A stretch of DNA of 64,000 bases from Hevea brasiliensis (taxonomy: Eukaryota; Streptophyta; Magnoliopsida; Malpighiales; Euphorbiaceae): positions 12,278,520 to 12,342,519 of the forward strand of contig NC_079505.1 in NCBI RefSeq assembly GCF_030052815.1, in the 5' to 3' direction. The notes beneath the pieces are model-generated. The model did no database searches and had not been told where the DNA came from. It saw only the letters and a program-made list of their open reading frames with translations. Both the position numbers and the translations under genes were made by a program. Below are positions 1 to 11,400 of this stretch, in pieces; position 1 is the first letter of the stretch; each line of letters begins with the position of its first letter.

Positions 1-168
1 CTGTTGTTATTTTTTTTGGCATTAACACTTCGTGAAATATGGTATATAATAATAACTCGACTGCCATGGATTTATAAGAACTCGAATTTTTTTTTGCTGT
101 CTGCTCTAATTTTTCCTCTGTCATTGCGCTCTGTTGTGCTACATAAATGTTGATATGCGTCAATTGAT

Positions 169-199
<31 letters not shown>

Positions 200-268
200 T
201 GGCTGCTCACATCACTGATTTTATAATCTCAGTTTTCACTATCATTTCGGCCTAATTTACTTCTGAGA

Positions 269-2004
269 TTGATTATGGCGCGAGAAAAAGGAAAAGGGAA
301 AGCCAAAATCCCCACATATTCATCCTCAGACTCCACTGACGCAAGTGTTCCTGCGTCACCTCCTCCACAAAAGGATGCTCCTCTTGTAATTGGTAAGCCA
401 AAAGAAACATCAAAGAAAAGAACCAGTGAGCCAGTCCCAGAAAAAGGAACCAAAAAGAAGAAGACTTCAAAAGCTCCAGTTGTACATATGGAGAGGGCTA
501 TTCATGAGCCAAGGTATATTCACTGGCCTGCTTTTGTTGAAATTTCCGTTCCTTTGCAATCTTTGTTTGAGTATCAAAAATGGGATAAACTGTGTTCTGA
601 TACTGAAGGAGTGTATGTGGACTTAGTGCAAGAATTCTATAAAAATTTGAGGGTTGATGATTCTGACAAAGATGAGTCTTTTAAGGTGAAAATGAAAGGG
701 ACAATTTATGAAGTGACAGTAGCTAGATTAGCTAAAGCCCTAGGAATTCCAAACAGTGGGAATAAAATCTGCTCCCACAAAGATGTTTTTGCTGTTGGTG
801 GATTTAACAAAAGGGATTTTGAGGGTGAAGTGTTTAAAGGAGAAGTGAAGGATAAGACTAGCATTACCCATGCTCATCAACACATTAAAATTCTTCATAG
901 TTTTATCATTTATGTGTTGAACCCTAGAACTGGCAGTCCCAACTATTTGAGTACCCTTGATCTCTGCATAATTTGGCATATAGTGAACCAAATTGAGTTT
1001 AATCTTGCCTATTTTATGCTAAAGCAAATCATGAAATGGAAGCCACCCTATAAGCTACCATATGCCCATCTTCTAAATGGTCTATTTAGAGACTTTGGGA
1101 TACCTTTGGAAACTGAGAAACTTAGGACCAATATGATCCCAATCACTAGTTTGCAAAAAGATGATGATGGTAGAAAGCTTAGATTTGAACACGGTGCTAG
1201 TTCCAAAGATAGTGCAAGTGGTACTGTTCATGTTGAAGGTATATTGGAGGAAGTGAACAATTTGAGAGAATTTGTTGAAATGGAACCTGGAGAGCTGCAG
1301 AAATTTAAAAGTTTTCAAACTATTCTTATGAATGCTCTTGACTCTAAAGTTGATGGATCTTTGATGCTGATGTACAAGATTGTTGAAGAGTTGTTTAAAA
1401 TCAAAGTCCATTTGGGTATTTCAACCATCGAAATTTGGAGAAACCAAGAAGGTCGCATCGTTCTGTTCCTCTAGCCGAGAAAGAAAAAGAAAAGGAGGAA
1501 GAGAAAGAAACAGAGGAAGAAGAAGAAACAGAAGAGGAAGAGGAAGAAGAAACTGAAGAAGAAGAAGAGAAAGAGGAAGAAAAGGAAGAAGAGGAAGAAG
1601 CTGAAGCAGAAAAAGATGATGATGATTCTGATGAAAATGGTAATGGAGGCAGCAAAGAAGGTAGTGGGAAAGATATGAGTGACTCAGAATCAGAGGCAGA
1701 ACCACAAACCCCTGCTCCTGCTGCTCCTGCAAAAGGAAAAGGAAAAACTGCTCAAAAGGAACAGAAAAGCAAACAGAAAGAGGAAACTGGTAAACCTACT
1801 GGCAAAAAGACTAAAACTGGCAAAAAGTCTGCAGCTGAGTCTGGTACCACTGAGTTAGCAGCTGGGCCTATTGTTCCTTTGACACCCGGAACTGAATTGG
1901 CTGCTGCAATTCTTCAAACTTTGAGTGACAAACCTGTCAAGCCCAAAAAGTTGAAATTGGCTGCTCCAAAACCAATCAGGAGAAGTTCTAGGTTGAAAGG
2001 ATAG
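269..2004 (+). pseudogene. Sirevirus env-like ORF, broken by one frameshift
   Basis: Two overlapping frames together make one protein of roughly 570-580 residues. The first (269-1474, start MIMAREKGKG; a second Met two codons on is equally possible) has a lysine/serine-rich basic N-terminus, then a central globular region of about 250 residues with the pattern EFYKNL...TVARLAKALGIPN, which resembles the domain found in many plant transposon ORFs labelled putative plant transposon protein. The second frame (1435-2004) is a long Glu/Lys-rich acidic stretch followed by a basic Lys/Pro tail ending RRSSRLKG. The frame changes between about 1400 and 1480, so one indel separates the parts. Position after pol and before the polypurine tracts fits the env-like gene of Sireviruses. 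I see no clear signal peptide or transmembrane helix, so envelope function is not supported by the sequence; the name reflects position only. Confidence 0.65.
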
Positions 2005-2180
2005 ACTGAGTTCTGATTGAATTTTGTCTAACAGTCTGTATGATAGTTTGCTACTTAGTTTGCTACTTTTGATTAGTTTGCTATATCAGTTACTATTTTG
2101 ACTGTTTATTCACTGCACTTAAACTGAATTTTGACTTATTCACACATGCATGAATTCTCCCATATTCTTTTGATGCTGAT

Positions 2181-2531
2181 AAAAAGGGGGAGAAAAGTGA
2201 TGAATGGTAATCTTGATATGTGATTAGTATGTATATTGTGTGCATATTGCTGATATAGTTTGTGAATGATATACAGTTTGTGAAGTCTGTGATTAGTATG
2301 TATATTGTGCATATTTAGTTAGTATCTTTAGTCACACTTGACTCCTTAAGAAAATGCTTATGAATATTTCATTGAAATTATTAAGGGGGAGTTATTTGTG
2401 AATAATTGTTGATATAAGCACATACATAGGGGGAGTTATTCTCACATACACATTCATACACATACTCACACTTATTGACATTTACATGGTGATTCAATTG
2501 AGTTTTGTCATCATCAAAAAGGGGGAGATTG
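2181..2531 (+). promoter_or_regulatory. Multiple polypurine tracts upstream of the 3' LTR
   Basis: Four purine tracts with a shared GGGGGAG core occur before the LTR: 2181-2193 (AAAAAGGGGGAGA), 2393-2401, 2428-2435 and 2516-2531 (AAAAAGGGGGAGATTG). The last abuts the LTR start and is the expected primer for plus-strand synthesis. Repeated polypurine tracts in this interval are a documented conserved trait of Sireviruses. The function of the upstream copies is inferred. Confidence 0.8.
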
Positions 2532-4026
2532 TTGACCCCACAAGCTCAAAGGAGCATAGATTTTGATGATACCAAAACTCAACTAGAATCAAACTAACAT
2601 TGTTTTAAGTGTTGTGCATCTCAAAGAAAAGGACACAAGGATTCTATAATGGATTCGTGCTTCTGAAGAAAGGATGACATTCTAAGGATAACACAAGACG
2701 AAGCAAAAGAGATAAAAGAAGAAAAGGTTACTTTCCAAGACTATATTGAAAATCAGAATTGAAGGTACACATAGTATAGAAGTTAATTTTATTTCTTAGG
2801 ATTTCTTATGAAAAGAATTGAGGAGTAAAAGTCAATGATGCTTATCTTTAATCCCTCAAAAGATTTTCTTTTTAAATATCATTATTGGCCTAAAAAATGT
2901 TTGACTATGATTTGGTGTAAAGTTTTATAGTTTTGAAGGTTATGCAAAAAAGTTTTTCCTGGTATGCTAACTGGTTTGCTACTTATATTAGTATGCTAAC
3001 TGGTTTGCTAATTTCTCAAGTATGCTAACTGTCTCAACTCTGCACAACATCGCAGAAAACGACAAAATAACGGCTATTTTCTTGAAATTCGTATCTGTAA
3101 CGTTCAAATGGGTTCTGCAACGGTAAAAAACGTTCCAAAGCTATAAATACACCTTCCTTTGGCCATTTTGCACTTAATGAAAGTCCCTCTACTGTTCAAA
3201 ATCTTTAAAGCTTTCATTCAAAGTGCTCAAAGTGATTTATTGCTCATCATTGGCTTATTTACTCAACTCTTCTTTATAGATTCTGTTGTCTTGAGTGAGA
3301 GTGAGTTTTAAACACATTATTATCATTTGTGAGAGGTCATTCAAGCACCTATTGAAGCTTGGTTGTGATAAGTGTTTGGGATAACACTTGGTAGAAGTGT
3401 GAAGCTACTTGTAAAAGCTTTGTTGAGAAGATTTGTAAAGGGCTTTGTCTCTTGCCTTGAAAAGAGAAGAATAGTGGAGTGAAGACTCAAAGTGGGATCT
3501 TTGAGAGAGTGGATGTAGGCTAGTTAAAGCCGAACCACTATAAAAATTCCAGTGTTCATTTTCTCAACCCTTGCTCTTTACATTTATGCAATTTAATTTT
3601 ATGATTGATATGCTTTTGCTGATATGAAAGTTGATATCATATACTGTCAATCTTGCTGCTGACTGAGAAAATTAGTTTACTGCTAAATCTGCTTTTACTG
3701 ATAAATCTGCTGATATCTGATTTAATTTGCATGTTGTGTGATCTGCTGTCAGTTAGAATATTTGGTATACTGCTCTGGTTGGTATGTTAAAAACGTATTC
3801 AGATTACTGATATATTTACTGAATGTTAATATAGTCTGTTATATCAGTATACTGATTGCATACAGCTCAACCTTGAGTCAACTTGTCAATAGAGCTATAT
3901 TGTTCATTTTTCACATTAGTAAATTAAGTTGAACCTAGCTGCAATTTTCAAAGGTTTTGAGCAAGAACCGAAAATTGTTTTTAAAAGTCCAATTCACCCC
4001 CCTCTTGGACATATTTTGGGACATCA
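2530..4026 (+). repeat. Sirevirus 3' LTR
   Basis: Begins TGTTGACCCC directly after the polypurine tract and ends GGGACATCA, a TG...CA pair, about 1.5 kb. It contains a TATA box (TATAAATA, 3142-3149) and, upstream of it, a spaced tandem repeat of GTATGCTAACTGGTTTGCTA (2962-2981, 2991-3010, partial from 3020). The tail has the CACCCCCCTCTTGGAC sequence commonly seen near the end of such LTRs. The mate LTR is outside the window, so the exact right edge rests on the terminal CA and the family pattern. Confidence 0.75.
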
Positions 4027-4604
4027 GTAAGCATGAACAGTATACAATTGTATACAAAGTTAACAATGTCTGTTTACAGCTCATCTAACTAACAGACAAA
4101 AACAAGTAATGAATTATACTTTGCAATCAGCTCCAGCTCATTATTCTGCAACCATCCTACCTTGTTGAAACTACAACATAAACTCAGCTCACTCATCAAG
4201 GTTGAACGCTTCTAAAGTACATAGCTGACTCAGACTTCAATAACATCAAAACACAAAAGGAATATTGTCCACCAGAAAAAAGTAGAAGTTGGTGAGGCTC
4301 AACTCTATCATATAGAACCATGCTCTTTACCAATATGGATTTATGTACAAAATGGAATATATTCAAAATTCTAAAGTAATTATTAAAATTCTATCCCTTC
4401 AATATATTTAATTAAATCGAATAAAATTCTATCCCTTTCTAATTACTTTAATATTTAATATATGAAATGTGATTTAATTCTACCCCAATCATCACACAAA
4501 ATAAAGACTTTGCTTTTAACCGAGTCTAAGTCTTGAGTGGGGTGTCCATCAGCACATTTTCTGACCTTTTTTTATATAGCAAAATAAGAGACATTGTGGA
4601 GTAA
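4027..4604. other. Intergenic DNA, no gene seen
   Basis: AT-rich sequence without a convincing reading frame. It contains the first copy of a dispersed repeat (about 4515-4590, CTTGAGTGG...TTTTTTTATATAGCAAAATAA) that recurs near 5375, 8505 and 11085. Confidence 0.5.
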
Positions 4605-5370
4605 TTTTTGTAGCACGTTCTTGAACTTTGCCCCATATTTTATTTTTATCCTTTAACTTTAATTTATCACTAAAAAATTCTTGAACTTTAATTTCATAGA
4701 AAATTCTTCTAACTTGTAATAGCAGGTTTTCATATTAAAAAAAAAAAATCCTAACCTTTGCTCATTTTTCTAATTCTACCCATCCTTTTTTTTTTTAACA
4801 ATTTCACCTCAACCTTTGGCACCTGATTTAATTCTACACTACCATCAAAGTTAGTTATTAAACTTACCAATGACACCATGTCATCATGTCAAAAAAGCAT
4901 TACAACTGATTTTAACAGTAGGGTAGAATTAAATCCAGTGCCAAAGGTTGGGGGTGAAATTGTTTAAAAAAACAAGATAGGGTAGAATTGTGAAAATTGC
5001 CAAAGGTTGGGATTTTTTTGGTGATTTACCCTTACAAAAAAATCTCTCTAAACTATAGTATGACGTCTACAAATGCAGTTTCTATATTTTTTGGTAAAGG
5101 GTAAATTCTCGGCTTTTCTAAGAAGCAGCTCATTATAATGGTATTGGTATATTTGTGATAGGTTTGAATGGTGATTGAAATGGCCGGTATTTTTTTGAGT
5201 GTAAGAGGAAAGGATGTAGAAATGTACTTTCATTGTTTTTTAACTTGAGAACCTGCTTGAGAGATTTTTTTGAAACAAACTAAAGTTCAAGAATTTTTTA
5301 ATAATAAATTAAAATTAAAGGATGAAAGTAAAACAAAATGTAAAATTCAGGGACAAGCTACAAAAGCTAA
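4605..5370. mobile_element. Foldback/MITE-like element with nested inverted repeats
   Basis: The left arm (about 4605-4695, TTGTAGC...TTCTTGAACTTTAA) is the imperfect reverse complement of the right arm (about 5275-5365, AAAGTTCAAGAA...GCTACAAAAG), some 85-90 bases each. Inside lies a second, shorter inverted repeat: 4797-4850 (CAACCTTTGGCAC...) against 4920-5010 (...GTGCCAAAGGTTGGGG). There is no coding capacity. Edges are approximate and I could not define a target-site duplication, so the superfamily is unassigned. Confidence 0.55.
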
Positions 5371-5374
5371 CCCC

Positions 5375-5800
5375 AAGTCAAGTCTTGTGTGGACTGCCCA
5401 CCAACACATTGTCTTGCCTTTTTTATATGGGAAAATAAGGACTTTATTTTCTTTAATCGAGTCCAGTCTTGTATGTACTGCCCACCAACACAATACCTTC
5501 TAAGGCATAATAAAAGACTTTGTAAGTTTTTTTTTTTTTTAATAAAAAATTTTAGTCAAAATTGTTAATTTTTATTAATTTAATTCTAAGCTTTTCATAT
5601 TATTTTCAATTTTAGCAATAAATTTAAATACTATAATTGAATTTATCAATTGACAAAAAAATAATTTTTTTTGGCTCATTATCAATTTTAGCAAATCTTT
5701 GTAATTTTATTAATTTGTTCAATGATTTTAGAAAACTTCATATTTATATAAAAATATTTAATAATTAAACAATATATTTAATATTGTTATCTTAATTTTA
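5375..5800. repeat. Dispersed two-part repeat, copy B, with AT-rich tail
   Basis: Contains two related units beginning AGTCTTGT and including CTGCCCACCAACACA (about 5378-5450 and 5462-5520), then an AT-rich tail. The second unit plus tail can be aligned by eye with 9790-10110, so this is part of a diverged local duplication. Related units lie at about 4515-4590, 8505-8560 and 11085-11290. The family is not one I can name. Confidence 0.5.
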
Positions 5801-7407
5801 AAATTTCACTCTCTATTTATATTTCTAAATCACATTTTTTTTGCTATTTTTTTTTATCGAATTTAAGGTCAAATAAATAAATAAATAACTCAAAAATTTT
5901 AATATAAAATAAGTGTAAATAATATAATAAAAGAAATCTAATTATAACTTCTAATCTGTAAGAGATACATGCCATAGTTTTATATCCAATCTGTAAAAGA
6001 TACAGGTGATATGCAGAAAGTGATGGTATATTCACAGTGCTTCTATGCTGAAATATGCTTGTTGTATTGAAATTTGTTGTTTTGCAGGGGTTTAAATAAT
6101 ATTGAGGTGAGGTGATACTAGCTTTCAGTAATTTCAACTTCTTGAAAGATATATTAAACTCCAATTCTCTGGTTTCTGTTACTATGCTTTCTTCTTCTCT
6201 TCTTCCCCACAAGGTTTCTAACTTTTAACAAGTTCTTTGCTTTCAATTATTATGGCTACCGCTATCATCTTTCAGCCCATTACAATTCCAATATATTTAT
6301 GTTACAAACAAAAACCCATTGATATTGCAAATATTTTCAGACTCATTGCTAACATGTTTGGTCTATTGCTTCAATTCCATCCCTGTAACATGTTTGATGA
6401 AATGTTTCTCTATTTTCATGGTAAAAAATTGGTCATGAAATGCCAATGGAAATTGCGGGCTGCAGTCTAGAATGCCTAGAGCGTATTTGATGGACAGCTT
6501 CTTTGTTTTCATGTTTGATGAAATGTTTCTCTATTTATGGCTTGATGCATTTTAGAAACTTCTACTCTTTATCTTTTTTTCCTAGAATGCTTCCAATTTC
6601 TAAATGTGCTTTTGACTTAATAATATACCTTGCTTTTTTCAAAAGGGAGATCATTAAGTTAGCTTTCTAATTGTGCTCTGTGCAGAACATGAAATGCTTG
6701 TGTGAGAAATTTTGAAACTAGAATTACTGCCCATAAACAATATCACATAACCAAGAAAAAGTGTTTGAAAGATCGTGGGGCCAAACTTAATAAACAAATT
6801 AGATTTTATTAATTAATAAACCAGGAAACACTTAATAAGAGAAGCCAAACTAAACCTTGATCATCATTCCACCCATACAACTCAACTTACGGCTTATATG
6901 CTAAGTGAAAAAAACTGGAACTGATACAAAAACAAATATGTTAAATTGAATTCCTTAAGAGACCACAACACACCATACAGAAGATATGCTAAAGCATAAC
7001 AGTGGAATACCATTCTATCTCCTGCATAACTATGTGAACGCTAACATACTTGTTCCATCAGATATGGCTGGTATAATTTCAACACAATCAGGATAGGAAT
7101 GGAAACCTTCAACTAAGCAAAAGACTGGATGTCAACCTCAACTCTTCAGTTGTCCCAACTTTAACCTAACCATATATTTTTTACCTTCCCTAAATAATAT
7201 TAATATATTAATAGTAGACGATTAAAATAATTGTCTCCAATTATTTAAAAAAAATATATTTGTATGGACTATTAATTTTAATTTGTCCTCCAATATGGTC
7301 TTTATTCTCCCAAATTTTGTTGTGAGCATAAAATAAGCAACAGAGCCAAAAAAAAAAAAAAAAGAGTTTAACGGTATGCTTGCTAGCATCTCCAAATTTC
7401 TAGTAAT
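5801..7407. other. Intergenic DNA, nothing recognised
   Basis: AT-rich, with short frames only. A segment GTTTGATGAAATGTTTCTC occurs twice, near 6390 and 6512, suggesting a small local duplication. I do not recognise any gene family here. Confidence 0.4.
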
Positions 7408-7632
7408 TAGCACCTTGCTTTGCTAGACCATCAGCCATGGAATTACTCTTGCGATGACATGTTGGAAGCTTAAGATAGAAATCATTCATCTTAGATTGTC
7501 AATCTCATTAAAAACTTGCCGCGACTTCCAAGGCCTACAGTCATTTGGTGGGTAACAGAAGAGGATGTTGAAAGTTGTAGAGCTCTTTTGATGGCTAAAA
7601 CTTCTGCAACATTCGAGTCACAAATGCTACAG
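7408..7632 (-). pseudogene. LINE-type RNase H-like domain remnant
   Basis: Read on the minus strand, the sequence gives pieces of the RNase H-like domain that ends many plant non-LTR retrotransposon ORF2 proteins. An N-terminal part reads CDSNVAEVLAIKRALQLS, and about 50 codons later, in another frame, comes NSMADGLAKQGANY followed by a stop. The spacing and the SMADGLAK motif are typical of the C-terminal RVT_3-like domain. Stops and frame changes lie between the parts, so it is non-functional. No reverse transcriptase domain was found next to it; it is a truncated relic. A related host RNase H-like gene is a less likely alternative. Confidence 0.55.
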
Positions 7633-8949
7633 GGGGCTGAGAAAATACCCATAAAAAATTTCCAGAAGAGTTTATATATTAACTTGAGAATTTAAATTTT
7701 ATCACACGAATTGTTGGTTATAGGTTGCCTGGAATTGAATTGGTTAAAATTCGCATACCTAAATCCAATGGAGGTGGACTAGATAATATTATTATGGGTG
7801 AATTACTTGCATTATATCATAATTAATACTTGGATTCCTATAGAAAATAGATTAAATCATCCATAACCTTTGGGGCAAGTTCAAATTTAAAAATAATACT
7901 TTTGTATATAATTTTGGGTTTTATGTGATGGTAGCCATTTATTATATAATTAATTAATTAAATAAGTATATAATAATGATACTTTATAAATTATTGATTA
8001 AAATGTATACATTGATAAGAATTCAGATAATAATCAAGTAAGATGATTGGATTTGAGATGGATATGAATAGTTTAGAATGAATGTTATTCAGATTTGGGT
8101 ATTAGAATTATCAATTGGATTTAGGTATGGACAGGGTGATTTTTATGGGTAATGTATCTATTATTATTTCTACATTTTAGATAATTTACTAATAATTAAA
8201 TTAATAAAATGGAAGGAGAAGAAAAGTGTATCCTATTAATTATTATTGATTGTATCTTACTAATTGGCAAGAGAAAGAAAGCAACTTCGTACTTTCGTTT
8301 CAGCACTTGATTGGTAATTTTCAATCGTCTAGAAGGATAAATAAAAGAATATTAAGTAGAAAACAGGGCCATATTGAAATAATTTTGTTTCACATAGCCA
8401 AGCCTCCTCTCTTTCGCTTTCTCACTCTCTTTCCTTCTTCCCCTTTATATGGGCTTTTGAGTAAAATAGCAAAGGAAGATTGGCAAGTCTTTGAAATTTG
8501 TTGGCTTTAATCCACAACACATTTTTCTAACCTTTTTTATACAGCAAAATAAAAGGCCAATGTAAAAAGCGATTATCACTAATGTTAACACAATTATAAT
8601 AAATCAAATTTAATTTAATATAATATATTTTTAAACTCTACAATTTTTGGGTAGAATCACAAACACTTAAAGTAAAGTGTTATCTCCGTGTTTGTTTGAG
8701 GTTTGAGATTATGATGAAAAGGTTTTTTAAAAAAATATTATTGAAAAGTTGGTTTAATAATTACCTTAGAATTTTATAATTAAAATATATTAAATTTAAT
8801 TTCAAATTAATTTTTATTATTCACTGTGATTAATATATTTGATGAATTGCTTTTAATAATATTAAATAAAATTTTATGAACATATTTTCATGTATGTCAA
8901 AATTTTTTAAAATTATTTATTTATTTTGACAGCATGAATTTGATATGTG
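7633..8949. other. Intergenic DNA with one fragment of the dispersed repeat
   Basis: AT-rich, no convincing gene. The open frame at 8250-8510 has no recognisable domain. About 8505-8560 matches the first unit of the dispersed repeat (ACACATTTTTCTAACC...ATACAGCAAAATAA). Confidence 0.4.
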
Positions 8950-9228
8950 TGTTAGAACCTAATTCAAACAGGTTGATTTAATCTTCATAATATCCTTCAA
9001 GATTTTAGGGATAATAGGTTTTAAGGTTGCTGCATTTTAATTTTTAAAATAATGATCTAATCTTGACTAAGTGTTGAGATTTACATGGGATTTTATTGTA
9101 TTTAGTTGGACTTTTGCTATATAAATAGCACAATTAATAGTCTTTGGATCAATGGAGTTGTCCGGAAAGTTTCTTTCTATTCAATAAAAATGTTATTTAT
9201 TTTTCTGCATTTATTTTTGTTCTAACAG

Positions 9229-9240
9229 TGGTATCAAAGC
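9229..9240 (+). promoter_or_regulatory. TRIM primer binding site
   Basis: TGGTATCAAAGC, two bases after the 5' repeat, complementary to the 3' end of initiator tRNA-Met with one mismatch. Confidence 0.8.
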
Positions 9241-9269
9241 CTCAATGATCTTATGGGTAAGAGAAATCT

Positions 9270-9460
9270 TTAAGCACAAATTTATCATGGGTTATTGGAG
9301 ATAAGTGCTCCAAGAAAATTTGAAGTGCATCAACAAATGGTGAGAAGTGCACCAAAATTGTCAGTTAGAGAGAAGTGCTCTAAAACACAAATTTATGACT
9401 GGAGAGAAGTGCTCCAAGACTCGAATTGCTAGATGGAGAGCAGTGCTCCATTCAAAAAAA
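9270..9460 (+). repeat. Irregular tandem motif inside the TRIM
   Basis: The motif GAGA(A/T)AAGTGCTCCAA and close variants recur about five times (near 9298, 9340, 9370, 9404 and 9436) with 30-40-base spacing. This is most of the TRIM interior. It does not form a reading frame. Confidence 0.6.
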
Positions 9461-9777
9461 AAAAATGTTTTAGGTCCATTTTGAATTAAGGGTGAGAATG
9501 TTAGAACTTAATTCAAACAGGATTGATTTAGTTTTCATAATATCCTTCAAGATTTTAGGGATAATAGGTTTTAAGGTTATTGCATTTCAATTTTTAAAAT
9601 AATAATCTAATCTTAATTAAGTGTTAAGATTTACATGAGATTTTATTGTATTTAGTTAGACTTTTGCTATATAAATAGCACAATTAATAGTTTTCGAATT
9701 AATGGAGTTATACAGATTGTTTCTTCCTATTCAATAAAAATATTCTTTATTTTTCTACATTTATTTTTGTTCTAACA

Positions 9778-10294
9778 GTGTGCCTTTTGTTTTGTTGCTT
9801 TAAGGACGTTTTTCTTGCCTTTCTTTGTAAGCCATAATAGAAGACTTTGCTGTTCATGGAAAATGATGTCATTTTAACAAAAACATTTTAATTTTATGAT
9901 TTTAATCTTAAATCTTCCATACTATTTTTAATTTTAATGATAAATTTAATTAAAATAATAGAATTCATCGATAAAAATAATTCAAATCCTTTTAATTTTA
10001 TTATTTTGTTCAATAGTTTTTAATATTCTCATTAATTTTAGAAAATTTTTTATTGATAGAAAAAATATTTAATAATTAAACAACATATCTAACAATTTGA
10101 ATAGAAAAAAAAATTGAATTATTTTTATCAATTGAACCATCTCATTAAATTAACTATTAAAATTGAAATTAATATGAAAATTTAAGTAGTAAATTAGTAA
10201 AATTAGAAGATTTGGTTAAAATTAAAAAAAAAATTACGAAGATTTGAATTTTTCTAGTCACTTGGCCAATATGAATCCAAGATAATGGGTACTG
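9778..10294. repeat. Dispersed two-part repeat, copy C, with AT-rich tail
   Basis: Starts with TTTTTCTTGCCTTTCTTTGTAAG...GACTTTGCTGTTCATGGAAAATGATG, the second unit of the dispersed repeat, and continues into an AT-rich tail that resembles 5521-5800. The TRIM lies immediately to its left. Confidence 0.45.
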
Positions 10295-10400
10295 AATCAT
10301 TGGACTAATAGCTCAATCACTGAGCACTGGCCTCTTATATAAGAGGTTTTGAATTTAATCTTTGACAATTCTATATTTATTCTAAATATTTTCATTGCGT
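10295..10400 (+). repeat. tRNA-like SINE head, candidate 1
   Basis: TAGCTCAATCACTGAGC (10309-10325) resembles a Pol III A box and GGTTTTGAATTTAAT (from 10345) a decayed B box, 36 bases apart. The 3' part (GAGGTTTTGA...ATTTTCA(A/T)TGC(A/G)TAAAAA) recurs at about 17160-17225, so it is dispersed. Calling it a tRNA-derived SINE is an inference; it could be a decayed tRNA pseudogene. Confidence 0.35.
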
Positions 10401-11084
10401 AAAAAGAAAATATATTACAAATTCACTACAAAAATAAGTAAGATATTACGAGATATTCTTTTTTCTGATATTTTGTCATTACTATATATATATTCTAGAG
10501 GTTGAATTTATTATGAATTTTTTTTAGTTCATTACATATACTAAAACTTAAATTTTAATCTCTCTGTATATATATTCTATGGATCTGCACAATGGAACGT
10601 AGTCATCTCCCTTTCTCATCACGAAGGCAAATTATCTTAGAATAAATAAATGGGGAGATTCGAACTTGAGACCTCACTACTCCTTCTATCTAAAAAGTAA
10701 AAATAATAAAAAAAAAACTACCTCTGATTGGCATGAAACTATAATAGTTAATCTTTAATTTTGCGTAATGAATATTAAGATATGTAACCAAAACTATATG
10801 ATTTTAAATATATATTTCAGTTGGCAATCTCTGATGTACCAAATACTGAGTCAGGAAACTGGTACTGTGGTGGAGGTGCAGCGAATGTCTTCCCACTTAC
10901 GACAGTCATCAGTATCTAATCCCCCAGAAATGAGTGATATGCCTGCAGTATTATTGAAATAGCTGGTTAATTAGCCTCATTTCAGTATTTTTATGCAAAA
11001 TATAATCAGCTATTTCTCTTGAATTAGCTTGATCAACCACTTGGGAAATGTTCCACCACTTGTGTCCTGAACTACTTGCTTTAA
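10401..11084. other. Intergenic DNA, nothing recognised
   Basis: AT-rich, no gene recognised. The short open frame at 10768-10962 has no known domain. Confidence 0.35.
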
Positions 11085-11290
11085 TAGAGTCAAGTCTTGT
11101 CTGGCCTGACCATAAACAATTTTTCTTGCCTTTTTTATACAGCAATATAAAGGAGTTTGCTTTATCTATGTCAAGTCTTGAGTGGAAGTGTGAATCTAAT
11201 ATGTACTGCCTAGCAACACTTTTTCTTGCCTTCTTTGTAAGGCATAATAAATGACTTTATTGTTCATGAAAAATGATGCCATTTTGATTA
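11085..11290. repeat. Dispersed two-part repeat, copy D
   Basis: Unit one (TCAAGTCTTGTCTGGCC...CTTGCCTTTTTTATACAGCAA) and unit two (TCAAGTCTTGAGTGG...GCCTTCTTTGTAAGGCATAATAAATGACTTT) stand in tandem, as in copy B at 5375-5520. It ends in the same GTTCATG(A/G)AAAATGATG sequence as copy C. Confidence 0.5.
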
Positions 11291-11304
11291 TGAATCTAAG
11301 ATAA

Positions 11305-11400
11305 TAGGATTGAACCATTAGGCTGATAGCTCGATGGATGAGCACTTGCTTGTTACTCTGAAATCAGGTGGTTTAATTCAATTTCAAACCAAAATAAGCA
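11305..11400 (+). repeat. tRNA-like SINE head, candidate 2
   Basis: TAGCTCGATGGATGAGC (11327-11343) resembles an A box and GGTTTAATTCA (11370-11380) a B box. Start-to-start distance is 43 bases, close to the spacing in a tRNA. It lies just after dispersed-repeat copy D; candidate 1 also lies downstream of a copy. No poly-A or T tail is obvious. Confidence 0.35.

Larger units (their letters stand above)
1..4026 (+). mobile_element. Sirevirus-type Ty1-copia retrotransposon, 3' portion
   Basis: The window opens inside a copia element. From left to right it holds a short spacer with a (TA)n run (about 170-200), an env-like reading frame (269-2004), a non-coding stretch with repeated AAAAAGGGGGAG tracts, and one LTR (2530-4026). 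An extra ORF downstream of pol together with multiplied polypurine tracts is the known signature of the Sirevirus lineage (SIRE1, Opie relatives). Gag, pol and the 5' LTR lie outside the window, so the target-site duplication cannot be checked; the five bases after the LTR are GTAAG. Lineage is inferred from architecture and motifs, not from pol. Confidence 0.8.
8950..9777 (+). mobile_element. Complete TRIM (terminal-repeat retrotransposon in miniature)
   Basis: Two direct terminal repeats, 8950-9227 (278 bp) and 9499-9777 (279 bp), both start TGTTAGAAC and end TTTTTGTTCTAACA. A primer binding site TGGTATCAAAGC (9229-9240), one base off the initiator-Met tRNA complement, follows the left repeat, and a purine stretch AAGGGTGAGAA (9488-9498) precedes the right one. 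The 271-bp interior has no ORF. Flanks ATGTG and GTGTG agree at four of five bases, fitting a 5-bp target-site duplication. All hallmarks of a TRIM are present; replication would need a partner element's proteins. The family name is not known to me. Confidence 0.88.

Noticed and set aside
1401..1732. Ser/Leu-rich open frames on the minus strand
   Set aside because: They are the complement of the Glu-rich acidic tail of the env-like ORF; low complexity, no domain.
10309..11380. Functional tRNA genes
   Set aside because: A and B boxes are present in decayed form but no acceptor stem, anticodon arm or terminator could be drawn.
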